A stretch of 64,000 bases of DNA from Lichenostomus cassidix (GCA_008360975.2 CM039193.1:17777389-17841388), one strand, 5' to 3'. Positions 11,218 through 21,732 are shown, numbered from the stretch's first letter. Notes: generated by a model from the sequence alone, not told the origin. Translations and numbers: made by a program.

Positions 11218-11408
11218 CATGAAAAGCTTCAGGCTGGAAGGCACCTCTGGACGCCTTCTAGTCCCAGCTCGGGCTAGAGCAGAGCTAAGATCACAGTTAG
11301 ATCGCTGTGCTCAGAGCTTGTGCAGTCAAGTCCCCAGTTACAAAAATCACAAAGTCTCTCTGGAAACCTATTCCAGCCACACCAGGCAATTCTTCTCTCT
11401 CTAATAAT
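11218..11408 (-). mobile_element. CR1-like LINE 3' region, antisense, about 190 bp
   Basis: The order of words matches an antisense avian CR1 3' region: GGCTGGAAGGCACCTCTGGA, then TAGTCCCAGCTCGGGCTAGAG, then a GATCACAGTTAGATCG stretch, then TTCCAGCCACACCAGGCAATT. The matching family words are GGTTGGAAGGGACCTCTGGA, TAGTCCAACCCCCTGCTC and CAACCTGTTCCAGTGC. It is a truncated, non-coding copy ending about 150 bases upstream of the CpG-rich ATG7 promoter region. The assignment is from memory of the family. Confidence 0.6.
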
Positions 11409-11636
11409 TCGGAATTTTCCTCGGTGTAACAAGAGCCCTTTTCCTCCCCGCTTTTTGCTGCGCACCTCTCAGAATTCGCCTCCCTTATCTCCATCACAGC
11501 AAACTCCCATCTAGCCCCCTGGAGCTTCTTCCTCCCGCTGAGCAAACCCAGCTCTCGCAGTCTGATGTTTTATAGCCGGGAGGGTCAGAGCCCGTCTGCG
11601 GCAGCTCAGGGTTCTGCTCGTGCTGGGTGCTGGGGC

Positions 11637-12010
11637 GGGATGGCACAGGGCTGCGGGTGACACGGGACAAGGGTGCTGCGGCGGGATGGCACAGGGCTGC
11701 GGGTGACACGGGACAAGGGTGCTGCGGCGGGATGGCACAGGGCTCTGGGTGACACGGGACAAGGGTGCTGCAGCAGGATGGCACAGGGCTGCGGGTGACA
11801 CGGGACAAGGGTGCTGCAGCAGGATGGCACAGGGCTGCGGGTGACACGGGACAAGGGTGCTGGGGCGGGATGGCACAGGGCTCTGGGTGACACGGGACAA
11901 GGGTGCTGCGGCGGGATGGCACAGGGCTCTGGGTGACACGGGACAAGGGTGCTGCGGCGGGATGGCACAGGGCTGCGGGTGACACGGGACAAGGGTGCTG
12001 CGGCGGGATG
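11637..12010. repeat. 46-bp GC-rich minisatellite, about 8 copies
   Basis: A unit starting GGGATGGCACAGGGCT recurs at 11637, 11683, 11729, 11775, 11821, 11867, 11913, 11959 and partly at 12005, so the period is exactly 46. Two variant positions alternate: GCGGGTGACA or CTGGGTGACA, and TGCGGC, TGCAGC or TGGGGC. The pattern of variants points to recent higher-order duplication. Because 46 is not a multiple of 3, the array is open in several minus-strand frames as a by-product. It forms the left edge of the ATG7 CpG island. Confidence 0.95.
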
Positions 12011-12101
12011 GCTCAGAGCTGCGGGGAACGCGGGCGCTCCTGAGGCGGGCACTGCCCTCAGCGCGGAGTGCTGAAGGACGGGCGGGATCGCCGCATGCCG
12101 C

Positions 12102-12195
12102 TGGGACCGGGACCGAGATCGGGGCCGGCATCGGGATGAGCACCGGGGCCGGGATTGGGATCGGGGTCGGGACACCGATCAGCATCGGGAGCAGG
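12102..12195. repeat. Degenerate GGGATC/GGGACC hexamer-like array
   Basis: Variants of GGGATCGGGGCC follow each other for about 95 bases (GGGACCGGGACC, GAGATCGGGGCC, GGCATCGGGATG, GGGATTGGGATC and so on). This is a GC-rich simple repeat inside the promoter island, with many GGG runs on the + strand. Confidence 0.75.
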
Positions 12196-12270
12196 AGCAG
12201 CCATGTTTGCCCTCAGCGCTTCGTGACGCCATCACCCCGCGATCGTCGCTCGTCCGGGCGCGCGACCGGG

Positions 12271-12278
12271 TGACGTCA
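12271..12278. promoter_or_regulatory. ATG7: TGACGTCA (full CRE/ATF palindrome)
   Basis: The perfect octamer TGACGTCA, the full consensus for CREB/ATF bZIP factors, lies 53 bases upstream of the presumed exon 1 donor. It sits in the non-repetitive core of the island, where promoter-proximal CREs are usually found. A second TGACG half-site is at about 12223. Binding is inferred from sequence only. Confidence 0.6.
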
Positions 12279-12289
12279 CTGGCGGGAGC

Positions 12290-12330
12290 CGGCCGGCGAT
12301 GCGGGAAGTGCGGAGCGAGCGGCGCAGCCG
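12290..12330 (+). other. ATG7: ATG7 non-coding exon 1 (3' end; start uncertain)
   Basis: The boundary CGCAGCCG|GTGAGG at 12330/12331 is a strong splice donor. It is placed in the CpG island just where vertebrate ATG7 has a short non-coding first exon. The exon start is not determined; 12290 is only a nominal left limit. An ATG at 12299 lies within it (see the possible upstream ORF). Two further GTGAGG words at 12527 and 12620 are alternatives created by local duplication. Confidence 0.55.
12299..12330 (+). other. Possible ATG7 upstream ORF, first part (continues 13662-13794)
   Basis: If transcription starts 5' of 12299 and exon 1 is spliced from 12330 to 13662, ATG 12299 opens a frame that reads through the main ATG7 start in another frame. 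It stops at TGA 13792-13794, giving about 54 codons. The context is moderate (G at -3, C at +4). It would reduce translation from the main ATG. The transcription start and exon junction are inferred. Confidence 0.3.
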
Positions 12331-12640
12331 GTGAGGGGAATGGGGATGGAGCGCGGCGGGTGCTCGGCACTGCCCCTGCCCCGGCCCCTGCCCCGGCCCC
12401 TGTCCCGGCACTGGCCTTGTCCCGGCACTGCCCCTGTCCCGGCACTGCCCCTGCCCCTGCCCTGCCCCGGCCGCTGCCCCTGCCCTGCCCCGGCACTGCT
12501 CCCACGGGGTCCCTGCGCTGTCCCCCGTGAGGGGGAATGGGATGGGGATGGGGATGAGGATGGAGCGCGGCGGGTTCTCGGCACTGCCCCTGTCCCTGCC
12601 GGGTCCCTGCGCTGTCCCCGTGAGGGGGAGCGGGGATGGA
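12331..12640. repeat. GC-rich local duplications and C-rich tract in ATG7 intron 1
   Basis: A block containing GTGAGGGG, then GGATGGAGCGCGGCGGGT, then CTCGGCACTGCCCCTG occurs at 12331-12380 and again at about 12527-12595. A shorter third copy (GTGAGGGGGAGCGGGGATGG) is at 12620. Between the first two lies a CCCCTG/CCCCGG low-complexity tract (about 12370-12500). The duplication copies the exon 1 splice-donor word. Confidence 0.8.
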
Positions 12641-12867
12641 GTGATGTGTCCCCCGCGTTGTCACAGCCTCTGCAGCCGCCGCAGCCGGGCACTGTCCCCG
12701 CGGGGTGTCAGCACTGACACGGCCCCGCTCTGTCCCCTCAGCGCCCCTCGCAGGGTCCCACAGCCGCGGGCGGTGCGTTCGGCCTCAGGCGGCTCCCCGG
12801 GCGGCAGCGGGGCTGTGCTGCGAGTCACGCAGCGGCGGGCGGGGGCTGCTGTCCCGTGCGGGGCGGC

Positions 12868-13200
12868 CGGGCCGAGGCACTGTGCGGGGACAGTGCCGTG
12901 TCCATGGTCGGCTCCGGTCCCATGTCACTGTGCAGGGACAGTGCCGTGTCCGTGGTCGGCTCCGGTCCCTGTCCCGTGTCGCTGTGCGGGGACAATGCCA
13001 TGTCCGTGGTCGGCTCCGGTCCCTGTCCCGTGTCGCTGTGCGGGGACAATGCCATGTCCGTGGTCGGCTCCGGTCCCTGTCCCATGTCGCTGTGCGGGGA
13101 CAATGCCATGTCCGTGGTCGGCTCCGGTCCCTGTCCCGTGTCGCTGTGCGGGGACAGTGCCATGTCCACGGTCGGCTCCGGTCCCTGTCCCATGCTGGTC
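12868..13200. repeat. 54-bp GC-rich minisatellite, about 6 copies
   Basis: A unit containing GTCGCTGTGCGGGGACA and GTCCGTGGTCGGCTCCGGTC repeats with a 54-base period, for example from 12978 to 13032. The first copy is shorter by an internal deletion. Copies differ at only a few sites. Since 54 is a multiple of 3, all six frames can stay open across it, giving long spurious frames. It lies in ATG7 intron 1 at the right edge of the CpG island and is unrelated in sequence to the 46-bp array on the left. Confidence 0.95.
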
Positions 13201-13661
13201 TTTGGTGTGTCCCGTGTCGCTGCGCGGGTCGGGTGACAGCGCTCGGGGCTGCCGGCACGGGTGGCTCCAAAGCGGCATTTCTGTGTGCCTGTTGTGGCTT
13301 TAGACACGGGGAAGAGTTTTTGGCACGGAAAATAGGCTTGATACTGGTCGTGAACCCTTCTCAGGAAGGGCAGGGAATGCTGGTTTCCTCTGCCGCCCCC
13401 ATGCACAGATGCCTTCAGCACACCACCTCGGGGCCGTGGGATGGAAAGTTCGGTAAAAAAGCTGCAGATTTTAGGGTACGCTGGGAATTTCCATTAAAAC
13501 CTGTAGTTTCTGGTACTTACAAGCACTGCCAAACTGCTAATTGTACTTTTACAACAAATTAATTAATTCTATCCTATCAACAAAAGGTATGAAAAGTGGG
13601 TTTGAGTAGTCATAATGTTGTCAATTGCATAGATACTTATCAGCTCTATCTGCTTTTACAG

Positions 13662-13886
<225 letters not shown>

Positions 13887-14126
13887 TAGTAGGTCACGTT
13901 TCTCCTGGCACTCCTCTAAGGGTCTGTGTAACCTAGTTCAGGTGTTTTGATGAAACATTAGAAACATGACTGTGAATTCTGAATGTTTCCGTGGGTAACT
14001 TACATTTCAGAATGAGCTGTGAGTGTTGAGTGTTTCAATAGGTAACTTATATCAACAAAAAAAAGGGGGGGGGAAAATAATCGTATATTTCAGTTACAAA
14101 TAAGCATTTTGCTGCTTTTTGTCCAG

Positions 14127-14181
14127 GTGATCCGTTGGGCTTGCCAGCTCGCTTGACACTGGAGTTTAGTGCCTTTGATAT
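14127..14181 (+). CDS. ATG7: ATG7 coding exon 2 (residues 57-75)
   Basis: The frame GDPLGLPARLTLEFSAFDM matches human ATG7 GDSAGLPARLTLEFSAFDM. It is part of the N-terminal domain, which in Atg7 recruits the E2-like enzymes ATG3 and ATG10. The acceptor is TTTTTGTCCAG and the donor is AT|GTAAGT, entering in phase 1 and leaving in phase 2. The following 1,028-base intron (14182-15209) shows no genes or obvious repeats. Confidence 0.96.
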
Positions 14182-15209
14182 GTAAGTACATGTTGTGGTT
14201 TACCTTCATTTGTGTGTGAAGAACTTCCCTTACATAAAATTGATTTATCAGTTAGACAAGCTCTACATGAGAATAAATACATATTTTCATGCACTTCATA
14301 ACAATGGAGAGACTGCTTTGAGTTCCAAACATGAACTCCTGTCTGAAGTAGTGTATTCATCTGAGGGCTGAATTTAAAATATTCTGAATTCTCAAATGCA
14401 CTCACTATCTGCATGTATGTTTATATAAAATACCTTTTTTTTCCTATTTCCTCAGCTTTTTGCTTTAGGAAGGTTTTTTCAGTCATCTAACTCCTTCCCT
14501 TAAAGGTTTAATTAGGATTTCAAGTAGTTTTTGTAGTCCCTGGTTGTTACATTGTAACCTCTTCCAAAGTATTTAATTTTTATGACTGGAGAAATACCAG
14601 TTTTTGACAACAAAGCAGTCAATGAGCTCAATCAGACCTGTAAATTAAGGGACTATTGTAGGGTTTTTATCTAATTTATCTCAAAAATAAAACCCAAAAA
14701 TAAAGCCTGGAGAGACAGCAGCCTCTCCAGCTGATGCTGTTACAAACTATAGAAGCTGCTGAATCTTTTGTCTGGTTTAGATTTCCTTTGAGGCATGTTT
14801 TAAACATCAATTTTTATCTGAGAAACTCTTTATGTGAGTACAATACTGACATCTAAGTTCAGCCTAAAATAGCTTTCCCTGTGAAAATCACATTTGTCGT
14901 GGGTAGCTTATATTTGAACAGAACTGAAAATCTTCAATCCATGATTTAGTGTCACCTTGCTTAGGGAAAATCCAGATGCCTGATCTGTTTTTGAGGTCGT
15001 GATGGAGATGTGTGTTTGCAGTGGTTATTATTATACCAATCCACATTGATAAAAATGTTTCCATTAGAGGTGGAGTTAATTTTGTTATTGTACCTCATCA
15101 TTTGCTAATTCCAGGGCAAGGTCACACCATGGGATAGATGCTGCTGCTGCTGAGGGTTGTGTGAAAAGTGTTGGTGTCCAATTCCCATCAATTTCCTTCT
15201 TTTTTTCAG

Positions 15210-15327
15210 GAATGCTTCAATCCCAGCACGCTGCTGTCCTGCCTTTGGAACGCTGTATAACACCAACACTTTTGAGACTTTCAAATCCTGTGATAAGAAA
15301 TCCCTTTTGGACAAAGAAGCAAGTGAG
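15210..15327 (+). CDS. ATG7: ATG7 coding exon 3 (residues 75-114)
   Basis: The exon encodes [20 protein letters not shown] and onward to KEASE, aligned with human [20 protein letters not shown]. It belongs to the N-terminal domain. Its acceptor follows TTCCTTCTTTTTTTCAG and its donor is GAG|GTAAGA; the exon closes in phase 0. The start (MNAS versus human MSAP) and the second half (FKSCDKKSLLDKEASE) are more diverged than exons 1 and 2. The following 793-base intron holds no recognised feature. Confidence 0.96.
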
Positions 15328-16120
15328 GTAAGATTTCAAATCAAGTCCCAGATTGTTTCCAAATCCTTTCTACCAGCTGAAGTGCTTTACACTCTGCCCC
15401 AGATATTGGAGATCTTCACTCATAGAGTAACTTCAGGATTCAGCTTATTCTGGAAGGAATAGCTTGGTGTTTGCTTTTTACTCTTCTCTACAAGAGGGTA
15501 GATCCTAATATAACTAATAATAATTAATTATCCATGGAAAACTCTGTCACATTTTAAGCTAAACAGTGCTACTGGAGCTGCCAGGGACTTGAATTCTGCA
15601 GAGCATATTTTTAGAATTTCTCTTGCCCCTCAGAAAGCAGCAATGCCTGGTTTAAACTCCAGCTTACTGCAATCTGTCTGTGACAAAGAGATGGGGAAGC
15701 TCCACAACAGCAAGAAGTCTGAGATAGAGCAAGAAATAGGTGGGTCAGATGGGCTGGACTGCACTGTAACCAGTTCATTTAATGTCATAGCTTGGGGAGA
15801 GGTGAAAGTAGACTTTTTACTTTGACCAGTCCTTGATTCCTTTAATTAATTCCCTTGAGTAACAAAGTTTCATGCATATCTTCACTCAAAACTGTGGATT
15901 TTTCACATTCCTGTGGCCTCCTAATTCCTTGTGTCTGACCTTTCAAATCCTTTTAACACAGATAATAATGGGTGAGATCAGTTAGCAAAGATCACAGTGA
16001 ATGTTTACCTCCACACTTTAAAGGTAGCTGGAAGAATTACAGATGTTTGCAGCTGTTCTCATGTTTTCCTGTTGTTTCTCTGCCATTTCTCTTCCTTCTT
16101 GTCCCCTCAACCAATGACAG

Positions 16121-16198
16121 ATCTGGGAATCAATCAAGTCTGGAGCAGCTCTGGAGAACCCCATGCTGTTGAACAGGTTCCTGCTGCTGACATTTGCA
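16121..16198 (+). CDS. ATG7: ATG7 coding exon 4 (residues 115-140)
   Basis: The 26 codons read [18 protein letters not shown] and on to LLLTFA, matching human [18 protein letters not shown] almost exactly. The true frame is not the longer open frame running through this place, which starts in the intron. The acceptor is CCAATGACAG and the donor GCA|GTGAGT. The exon is symmetric (0-0, 78 bases), so skipping it would keep frame. The next intron (415 bases) ends with a T-rich tract. Confidence 0.96.
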
Positions 16199-16613
16199 GT
16201 GAGTAGAGAGAATTTGAGTCTCTTACTCAGAGCACTGGAGTGGGAATGGTGAAGGAGAAATGCTGTATTAGTATATTTTTATGTTATTTTCTACGAATGT
16301 ATCAGATTACCTGATGGCCTTACAGATAGCAGTGAAAATAAAGCAGTTGTTTCATGTTTAGGAAATGGAAAGTTTTACTAAATGCTTCACCTAATAAAAA
16401 CTGAAGGACTGCACATGCATTGTCTGTTTAAATCTTAAACAAAAACATAGAAGTGCAGTCTTTTAGTATTTTTATGACCTTCAAAAATCATTGTGAGGTA
16501 AAGACTCCTGTGGTTCCTATGGTTAGCATCATAAACTATCAATTATAATTAGTATTATATAATTTACCTTGATATGTCTCTTTTTTATCTAATTTTACAA
16601 TTTTTTTTCCTAG

Positions 16614-16730
16614 GACTTAAAAAAGTATCATTTCTATTACTGGTTTTGCTACCCTGCCCTGTGCTTCCCTGAGGGAATACATATAACTCAAAAACCTGTG
16701 TGTCTTGGGGACAGATTCTCCATAAATCAG
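16614..16730 (+). CDS. ATG7: ATG7 coding exon 5 (residues 141-179)
   Basis: [20 protein letters not shown] is almost identical to human; the second half ([19 protein letters not shown]) is diverged from human SLPLIQGPVGLDQRFSLKQ. It lies in the N-terminal domain. The acceptor is TTTTTTTTCCTAG and the donor CAG|GTATTC. The exon is symmetric (117 bases, 0-0). The following 526-base intron is AT-rich, with a TA-rich patch at about 16975-17045. Confidence 0.96.
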
Positions 16731-17256
16731 GTATTCAAAATAACTAATGTGGTGAACTCTGTAGTATTAACAACTTTTCTGAGCTGTAAAAATATTTTTT
16801 GTTACCACATACTGAATTAATTTGAGACTCTAATGTCTTCTAAAATCTTCACTTTTTTTTATTTCCATGTGGGTTTTTTGTTTACCTTTTGTTTCGTGAT
16901 TGTATCAACTGTCTCAGTTTAGATGCAGATACAGCAAGCAATTCTTGAAGAGGTGATTGTTAAGCTAAATATTATATTTCTGATATATGTATGTTAAGCT
17001 ATATATAAAAATTAAAGTTAATATATAGTTATGTATATAGATGTGGTTTTGAAACTCATTTAAAAGAAACTTTTATAAGGGGGCAACCCCTGAGTGAGCC
17101 AAGTCATTAAAATTCCAAAATTATTAATAAAATGCATGACTGGGCAAGAAAAATAATTTAATTTTTTTAGGTAAAAAATTGAATTTTTTTCAGTTCATTA
17201 CATATTACACTGCAAAATTGTCCCAGCTGTTGGTTCAGTTGTGTTTTCCCTTTCAG

Positions 17257-17406
17257 CTTCAAGGCCTGCAGAAAGCATACGATGACCTCTGCCAGAAGGA
17301 GGGGGTGACAGCCCTGCCTTACTTTTTAATCAAGTATCATGACAATTCTGTCGTGATATCCCTGCTGAAAAAGTGGGATAGCTTCTTTCAAGACCAAGGG
17401 GGAAAG
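17257..17406 (+). CDS. ATG7: ATG7 coding exon 6 (residues 180-229)
   Basis: It encodes LQGLQKAYDDLCQKEGVTAL, then PYFLIKYHDNSVVISLLKKW. Human has [20 protein letters not shown] at the start, so the core GVTALPYFLIKY is conserved. The stretch after it (DSFFQDQGGK) is more variable. The acceptor is TTTTCCCTTTCAG and the donor AAG|GTAATG; it is symmetric, 150 bases. The 307-base intron after it is unremarkable. Confidence 0.96.
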
Positions 17407-17713
17407 GTAATGAGGATTTTATATCTTTTTATAAAATCATTTGTGAATAATTGTTTAATGTGTGGATGGTTTGATGTTCAATGTCCATGAAGAGGGGGAA
17501 TAAATCTTATCAAATGACTAAATCTGAAAGCTGTGGCAAAAGCTTGGCTGAAATCTGATGTGACCATGGGTTAAATGTTTAGAAATATGCAAAATATGTG
17601 TGTAGGCCTTCCCTGTCCAGACTTTTCCCATTAAAAATGCCAGATAACATTTGCTGTGAACTGAATATAACTGTGGATAGATGACTTCTGATGCAGAGCA
17701 ATTTTCTTTGCAG

Positions 17714-17802
17714 GTGACAGTTGGAGTTTATGACCCTTGTAATTTATCCCACTATCCAGGATGGCCACTGAGAAACTTCCTGATCCTGGCAGCCCACAAA
17801 TG
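17714..17802 (+). CDS. ATG7: ATG7 coding exon 7 (residues 230-259)
   Basis: [20 protein letters not shown], then [10 protein letters not shown], corresponds to human [20 protein letters not shown], then NFLVLAAHRW. It enters in phase 0 and leaves in phase 2 (TG|GTAGCT). The following intron of 1,073 bases contains a 24-bp tandem duplication at 18610-18656. Confidence 0.96.
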
Positions 17803-18609
17803 GTAGCTATCTTATTATTTCCCACCAAGATTATTAATTGGTTGATATCAAATGAGATCTTTTTCTCCCCATGGCATTTCACTCATATCACCCACTTGAG
17901 ATTTGGTTTTTCACCTCAAGTGATTCTCATTTTGTACATTATTTTGGTTTTCACTTCTGTCAGTCTCAATTTCCTGTTAATCCTAATCTTCCCATGGATG
18001 ATATACCTGGAAATACCTGCTTCACACCCTGCCAATACCCCCCAGCTGTTTCAATTCTTGTTTAAACTATTCTGTGAATTTATATCACTAATTAGTGTCA
18101 AGCAATAGTAGACTTACATTTTAGAAATCAGATATCCTCAGGTTTTTTTCTTGTACCATCTGGAATTGTTTTGTTGGGCAGAAGATGGGAAGGCAAGACA
18201 GAGTTTTACACCCTGGTTGAAAAAAAAATATAAAGTAACAAATAAATTCCGGTTGCTGTAACAAAGCTGTAATTAAGTTGCACTTTCATGGTTTTGAGTG
18301 TTACACTTTATTCCAAAGTTCTCAGGAAGGAGAAGTGCTGGGTTGGGTGAAGTGCTGGTTGTGCTGTACAGGGAGGGGAAAATGCCCAGAGAGCTTTGCA
18401 CAGCCTTGGGGTTCAGAGGGGTTTAGGCACTGAAATTCTCATTGTTTGATTTGGGGGTTTGAATCATAAGGAGGAAAAATTATGTATGTTGAGAACTCAG
18501 AGGACCTTGGTGCCACAGCCAAATCCATCATGTCACCTGCTGTGTGCTCTGCTGCTTTTCTGCTTTTTATTCCTCTAAATTTGCAGTTTGTCCAGTATTG
18601 AATAAATGC

Positions 18610-18656
18610 AATAAAGGCTGACAGTGGCAATTGAATAAAGGCTGACAGTGGCATTG
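18610..18656. repeat. 24-bp tandem duplication in ATG7 intron
   Basis: AATAAAGGCTGACAGTGGCA occurs at 18610 and again at 18634, followed in each case by ATTG or TTG. It is a simple recent duplication in the intron between coding exons 7 and 8. Each copy includes an AATAAA hexamer, which is probably incidental. Confidence 0.85.
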
Positions 18657-18875
18657 CTTTAAAGCTGTTTGACACCAAACCACTTATTTCTATCTACTTG
18701 AGAAATTGTTTTTATTTTTATACTTGATAAAGGCAGCAGTGTTCACTACTAAGAGCAAAACCTCATTCAGAACCTGCAAAGGACCAAACCTGTGTGAAAT
18801 GCTGTTTAACAGAAGTCCCTTTTCTATTAAAGAAGTTGCATGTCTGTCTCTATTTATCTCTTTCTTTAATGGCAG

Positions 18876-18997
18876 GGGCAGTGTTGTGCAGAGGGTTGAA
18901 GTGCTCTGCTTCAGGGACAGGACCATGCAGGGGGTGAGAGACATCACACACAGCATTATCTTTGAAATCCAACTGCCACAGAGACCCCTGGGCCCAG
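18876..18997 (+). CDS. ATG7: ATG7 coding exon 8 (residues 259-300)
   Basis: The exon encodes [19 protein letters not shown], then [29 protein letters not shown] and HSIIFE are identical in human ATG7 ([16 protein letters not shown]). The C-terminal third after LPQ differs from human (EMAFSP). The acceptor is TTTAATGGCAG; it enters phase 2 and leaves phase 1 at CCAG|GTAATC. The following intron (1,073 bases) includes a 19-base T run at about 19302-19320. Confidence 0.95.
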
Positions 18998-20012
18998 GTA
19001 ATCCATTTTCAAAAAATCCTTTCCATTTTTTATCTTCCCTCCTTCATCGCCGCAGAGATGGAAAAATAAATTGCTACTGCAAAATTATGACTTAAGCTAA
19101 GTTATTTCAAATGGATTTGAAATTGTTTGAATTTCTGTTAAATGTCTCTAAAGGAAATGGTTCCTTCTTGTGCAAAGAAAGAAGAGGGAATAATCTCTCT
19201 GAATTTTCAACTCCTGTAATTGTGCTTTTAATTTAAAAGCAAGGAAAAGCCTCCTGGTGTCATATAAAATATAAAAAAGCAGGCAATTAGACTCTTCTCT
19301 TTTTTTTTTTTTTTTTTTTTGTTAAATTTGTACTCAGTTCCTCAGGTAGGAAAAAAAGCATGTGATAGTGTATTTATGTGCTGCAAACTTGCTAAATTCT
19401 CAAAGTATTTCTAAAATGGTAAAAACCTACCCAAGAGTGGAACTGTTCCTTCAATCCCAGAATGACCAGGTGTCTTTTAAATCAAAAAATATCTAAAATC
19501 CAGGTGTATTTTAAATCAATATATTTGTAATGATAGAACATAATCTCATATTTGATTTCTGGGTACAGGACAGTATCACAGAATTACCTCATCCAAAAAG
19601 TTCTAAATGCTTTCCATATCATTGTTGCAGATTCTTTTATTCTGTCTAATTAGGATACATAATTCTGCACTGAATTTATAGATGGGGTCTAGGGAGCTTC
19701 AAGTGATGATGGAACTTGGCAGAATTTGCTGAGTTCTGAGTTCTGAATTTACTGAGCCTTAAAGCCTTAATTTACTGAACATTGAAGATCTGCTGGGGAG
19801 TGATGCCATCTCTGCCCTGGGTGTGAAGCTGAACAGGCAAAAGCAGCACCTGAGAGCACAGAAATTCTCCAGGAACTTCCAGTTGATGTATACAGCCCAA
19901 TTTGTATAGCAGGTTGTTAAAATACAGGTTATTTACTGGCAGGTTTAGAATAATTTTTTTTCCAACAGGGTTAAATCCAACAAGATGTCTTTTTTCTATC
20001 CTGTGACATTAA

Positions 20013-20207
<195 letters not shown>

Positions 20208-21396
20208 TGAATCCATAGCAAGTTGAAATGTGAAATAGGTAAAAATAGACAGTTACCCATATTTTGTATAGTTTGGAAATTCTTTTGGGAGGTCAGGACC
20301 TTAACAGAGCAGTGCACTGCCTGCAGCAGAAATCTTAGCCATTTTTGACTCCAGCTAAAATTTTCAAATGCATTTTACTTAAAACTGAGTGAAATGTAGG
20401 TCAGAGTGTTACAGGCCTGTGGTAGTTTCACTGAATTCTATACCCTGCAGGTTGTTAATGAAAAGAAGCATGGGGAGAAGTTCAGCCTTTGGGATTTGTC
20501 AGAGTGTGACAGGAAAGAGCTCAGGAAACGTGACCTTAGTCATTTTTATCCTTGTGCACATAAATGTCTGGGCAATGGACTGAAAAGGGTGGGGTTACAG
20601 TGTCTGCTCTCACTGACTGCACATGTCCTTGCCTCTTGGGAAAAACCTGTTGCTGTCATGATTCAGGTTCACATTTTGCCCATCAAACAAATCCATTTTT
20701 GTCTGGCAGTTGTGGCCATTCTCAGTGTCTTCACAGACATTCAGCAAAGTTCACATCAGGGCTCTGAAATCTTTAGGTAAATATAACTTGACCTTCTTTG
20801 CCTTCTGGGCTTCCCACAGAGGGTGTTGGTAAAAAGTCAGCCTTGACAACTGCCAGCTTAACTCCTTCTGGGACAAATAATTCACTGGATGCTGATCAGG
20901 TTTTTTTCTGATGTGTAAGGAAATGAAACTTGCAGAATCTGAGAGCTGTGTGACCTGACATGAGGAAAGTTTTTAACACCATGTCTTCTGATGAAGACAA
21001 AAATCTGCCATTTGCTTGAACATAGATTTCCTGCCTCATTTAAAACTTCCACAGAGAACTGCCCGCTTGTTTTAGGGCACAAGTGGAATATTTCCTGCTA
21101 AGGGCAGGTGTAACTGGATACAGGAAAGCAGTTAGTTTGAAAAAGAAATGAAAGTTTATCGACAAATGATCTGTTTCTTACCACTCAGCTTTGCAGGAAT
21201 CTTGGCTGAGACACTATTTTTATTTTCATGCTTGCATCAATTTTATTACTAAAATTTTGGGTTGAATTGTTGCTTATATCAGAAACCCTTGTATGTCTGG
21301 GAGACTATTTTTCATATTACCTATGTGTTTAAGTGCTGAATTCTTTCTCTCCTTTAAAAACAATGAAATTAACTTATTCAGCTGAAATACCAGTAA

Positions 21397-21732
<336 letters not shown>

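Larger units (their letters stand above)
11560..13300. promoter_or_regulatory. ATG7: CpG-rich island containing the presumed ATG7 promoter
   Basis: Base composition changes abruptly from AT-rich flanks to GC- and CpG-rich sequence at about 11560 and back at about 13300. The island lies immediately 5' of the ATG7 coding exons and contains a good exon 1 donor (CCG|GTGAGG at 12331), a palindromic TGACGTCA and several GGGCGG boxes. No TATA box is evident. This is the usual form of a housekeeping promoter and fits constitutive ATG7 expression. Much of the island is tandem repeat, so CpG statistics are inflated. The exact transcription start is not visible. Confidence 0.75.
12331..13661 (+). other. 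ATG7: ATG7 intron 1
   Basis: The intron runs from the GTGAGG donor after non-coding exon 1 to the acceptor CTGCTTTTACAG ending at 13661. The first 970 bases are GC-rich and mostly tandem repeat; the last 350 are ordinary AT-rich sequence. No gene is seen in it. Confidence 0.55.

Noticed and set aside
11494..12185. Minus-strand frames of 160-220 codons with PVPSRRSTLVPCHP-type repeats
   Set aside because: They are translations of the 46-bp minisatellite in three frames; there is no non-repeat domain, and they lie in the promoter island.
12179..13562. Plus- and minus-strand frames of 160-285 codons in the GC-rich island
   Set aside because: GC-rich DNA has few stop codons, and the 54-bp array (a multiple of 3) keeps all frames open. 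No family is recognisable.
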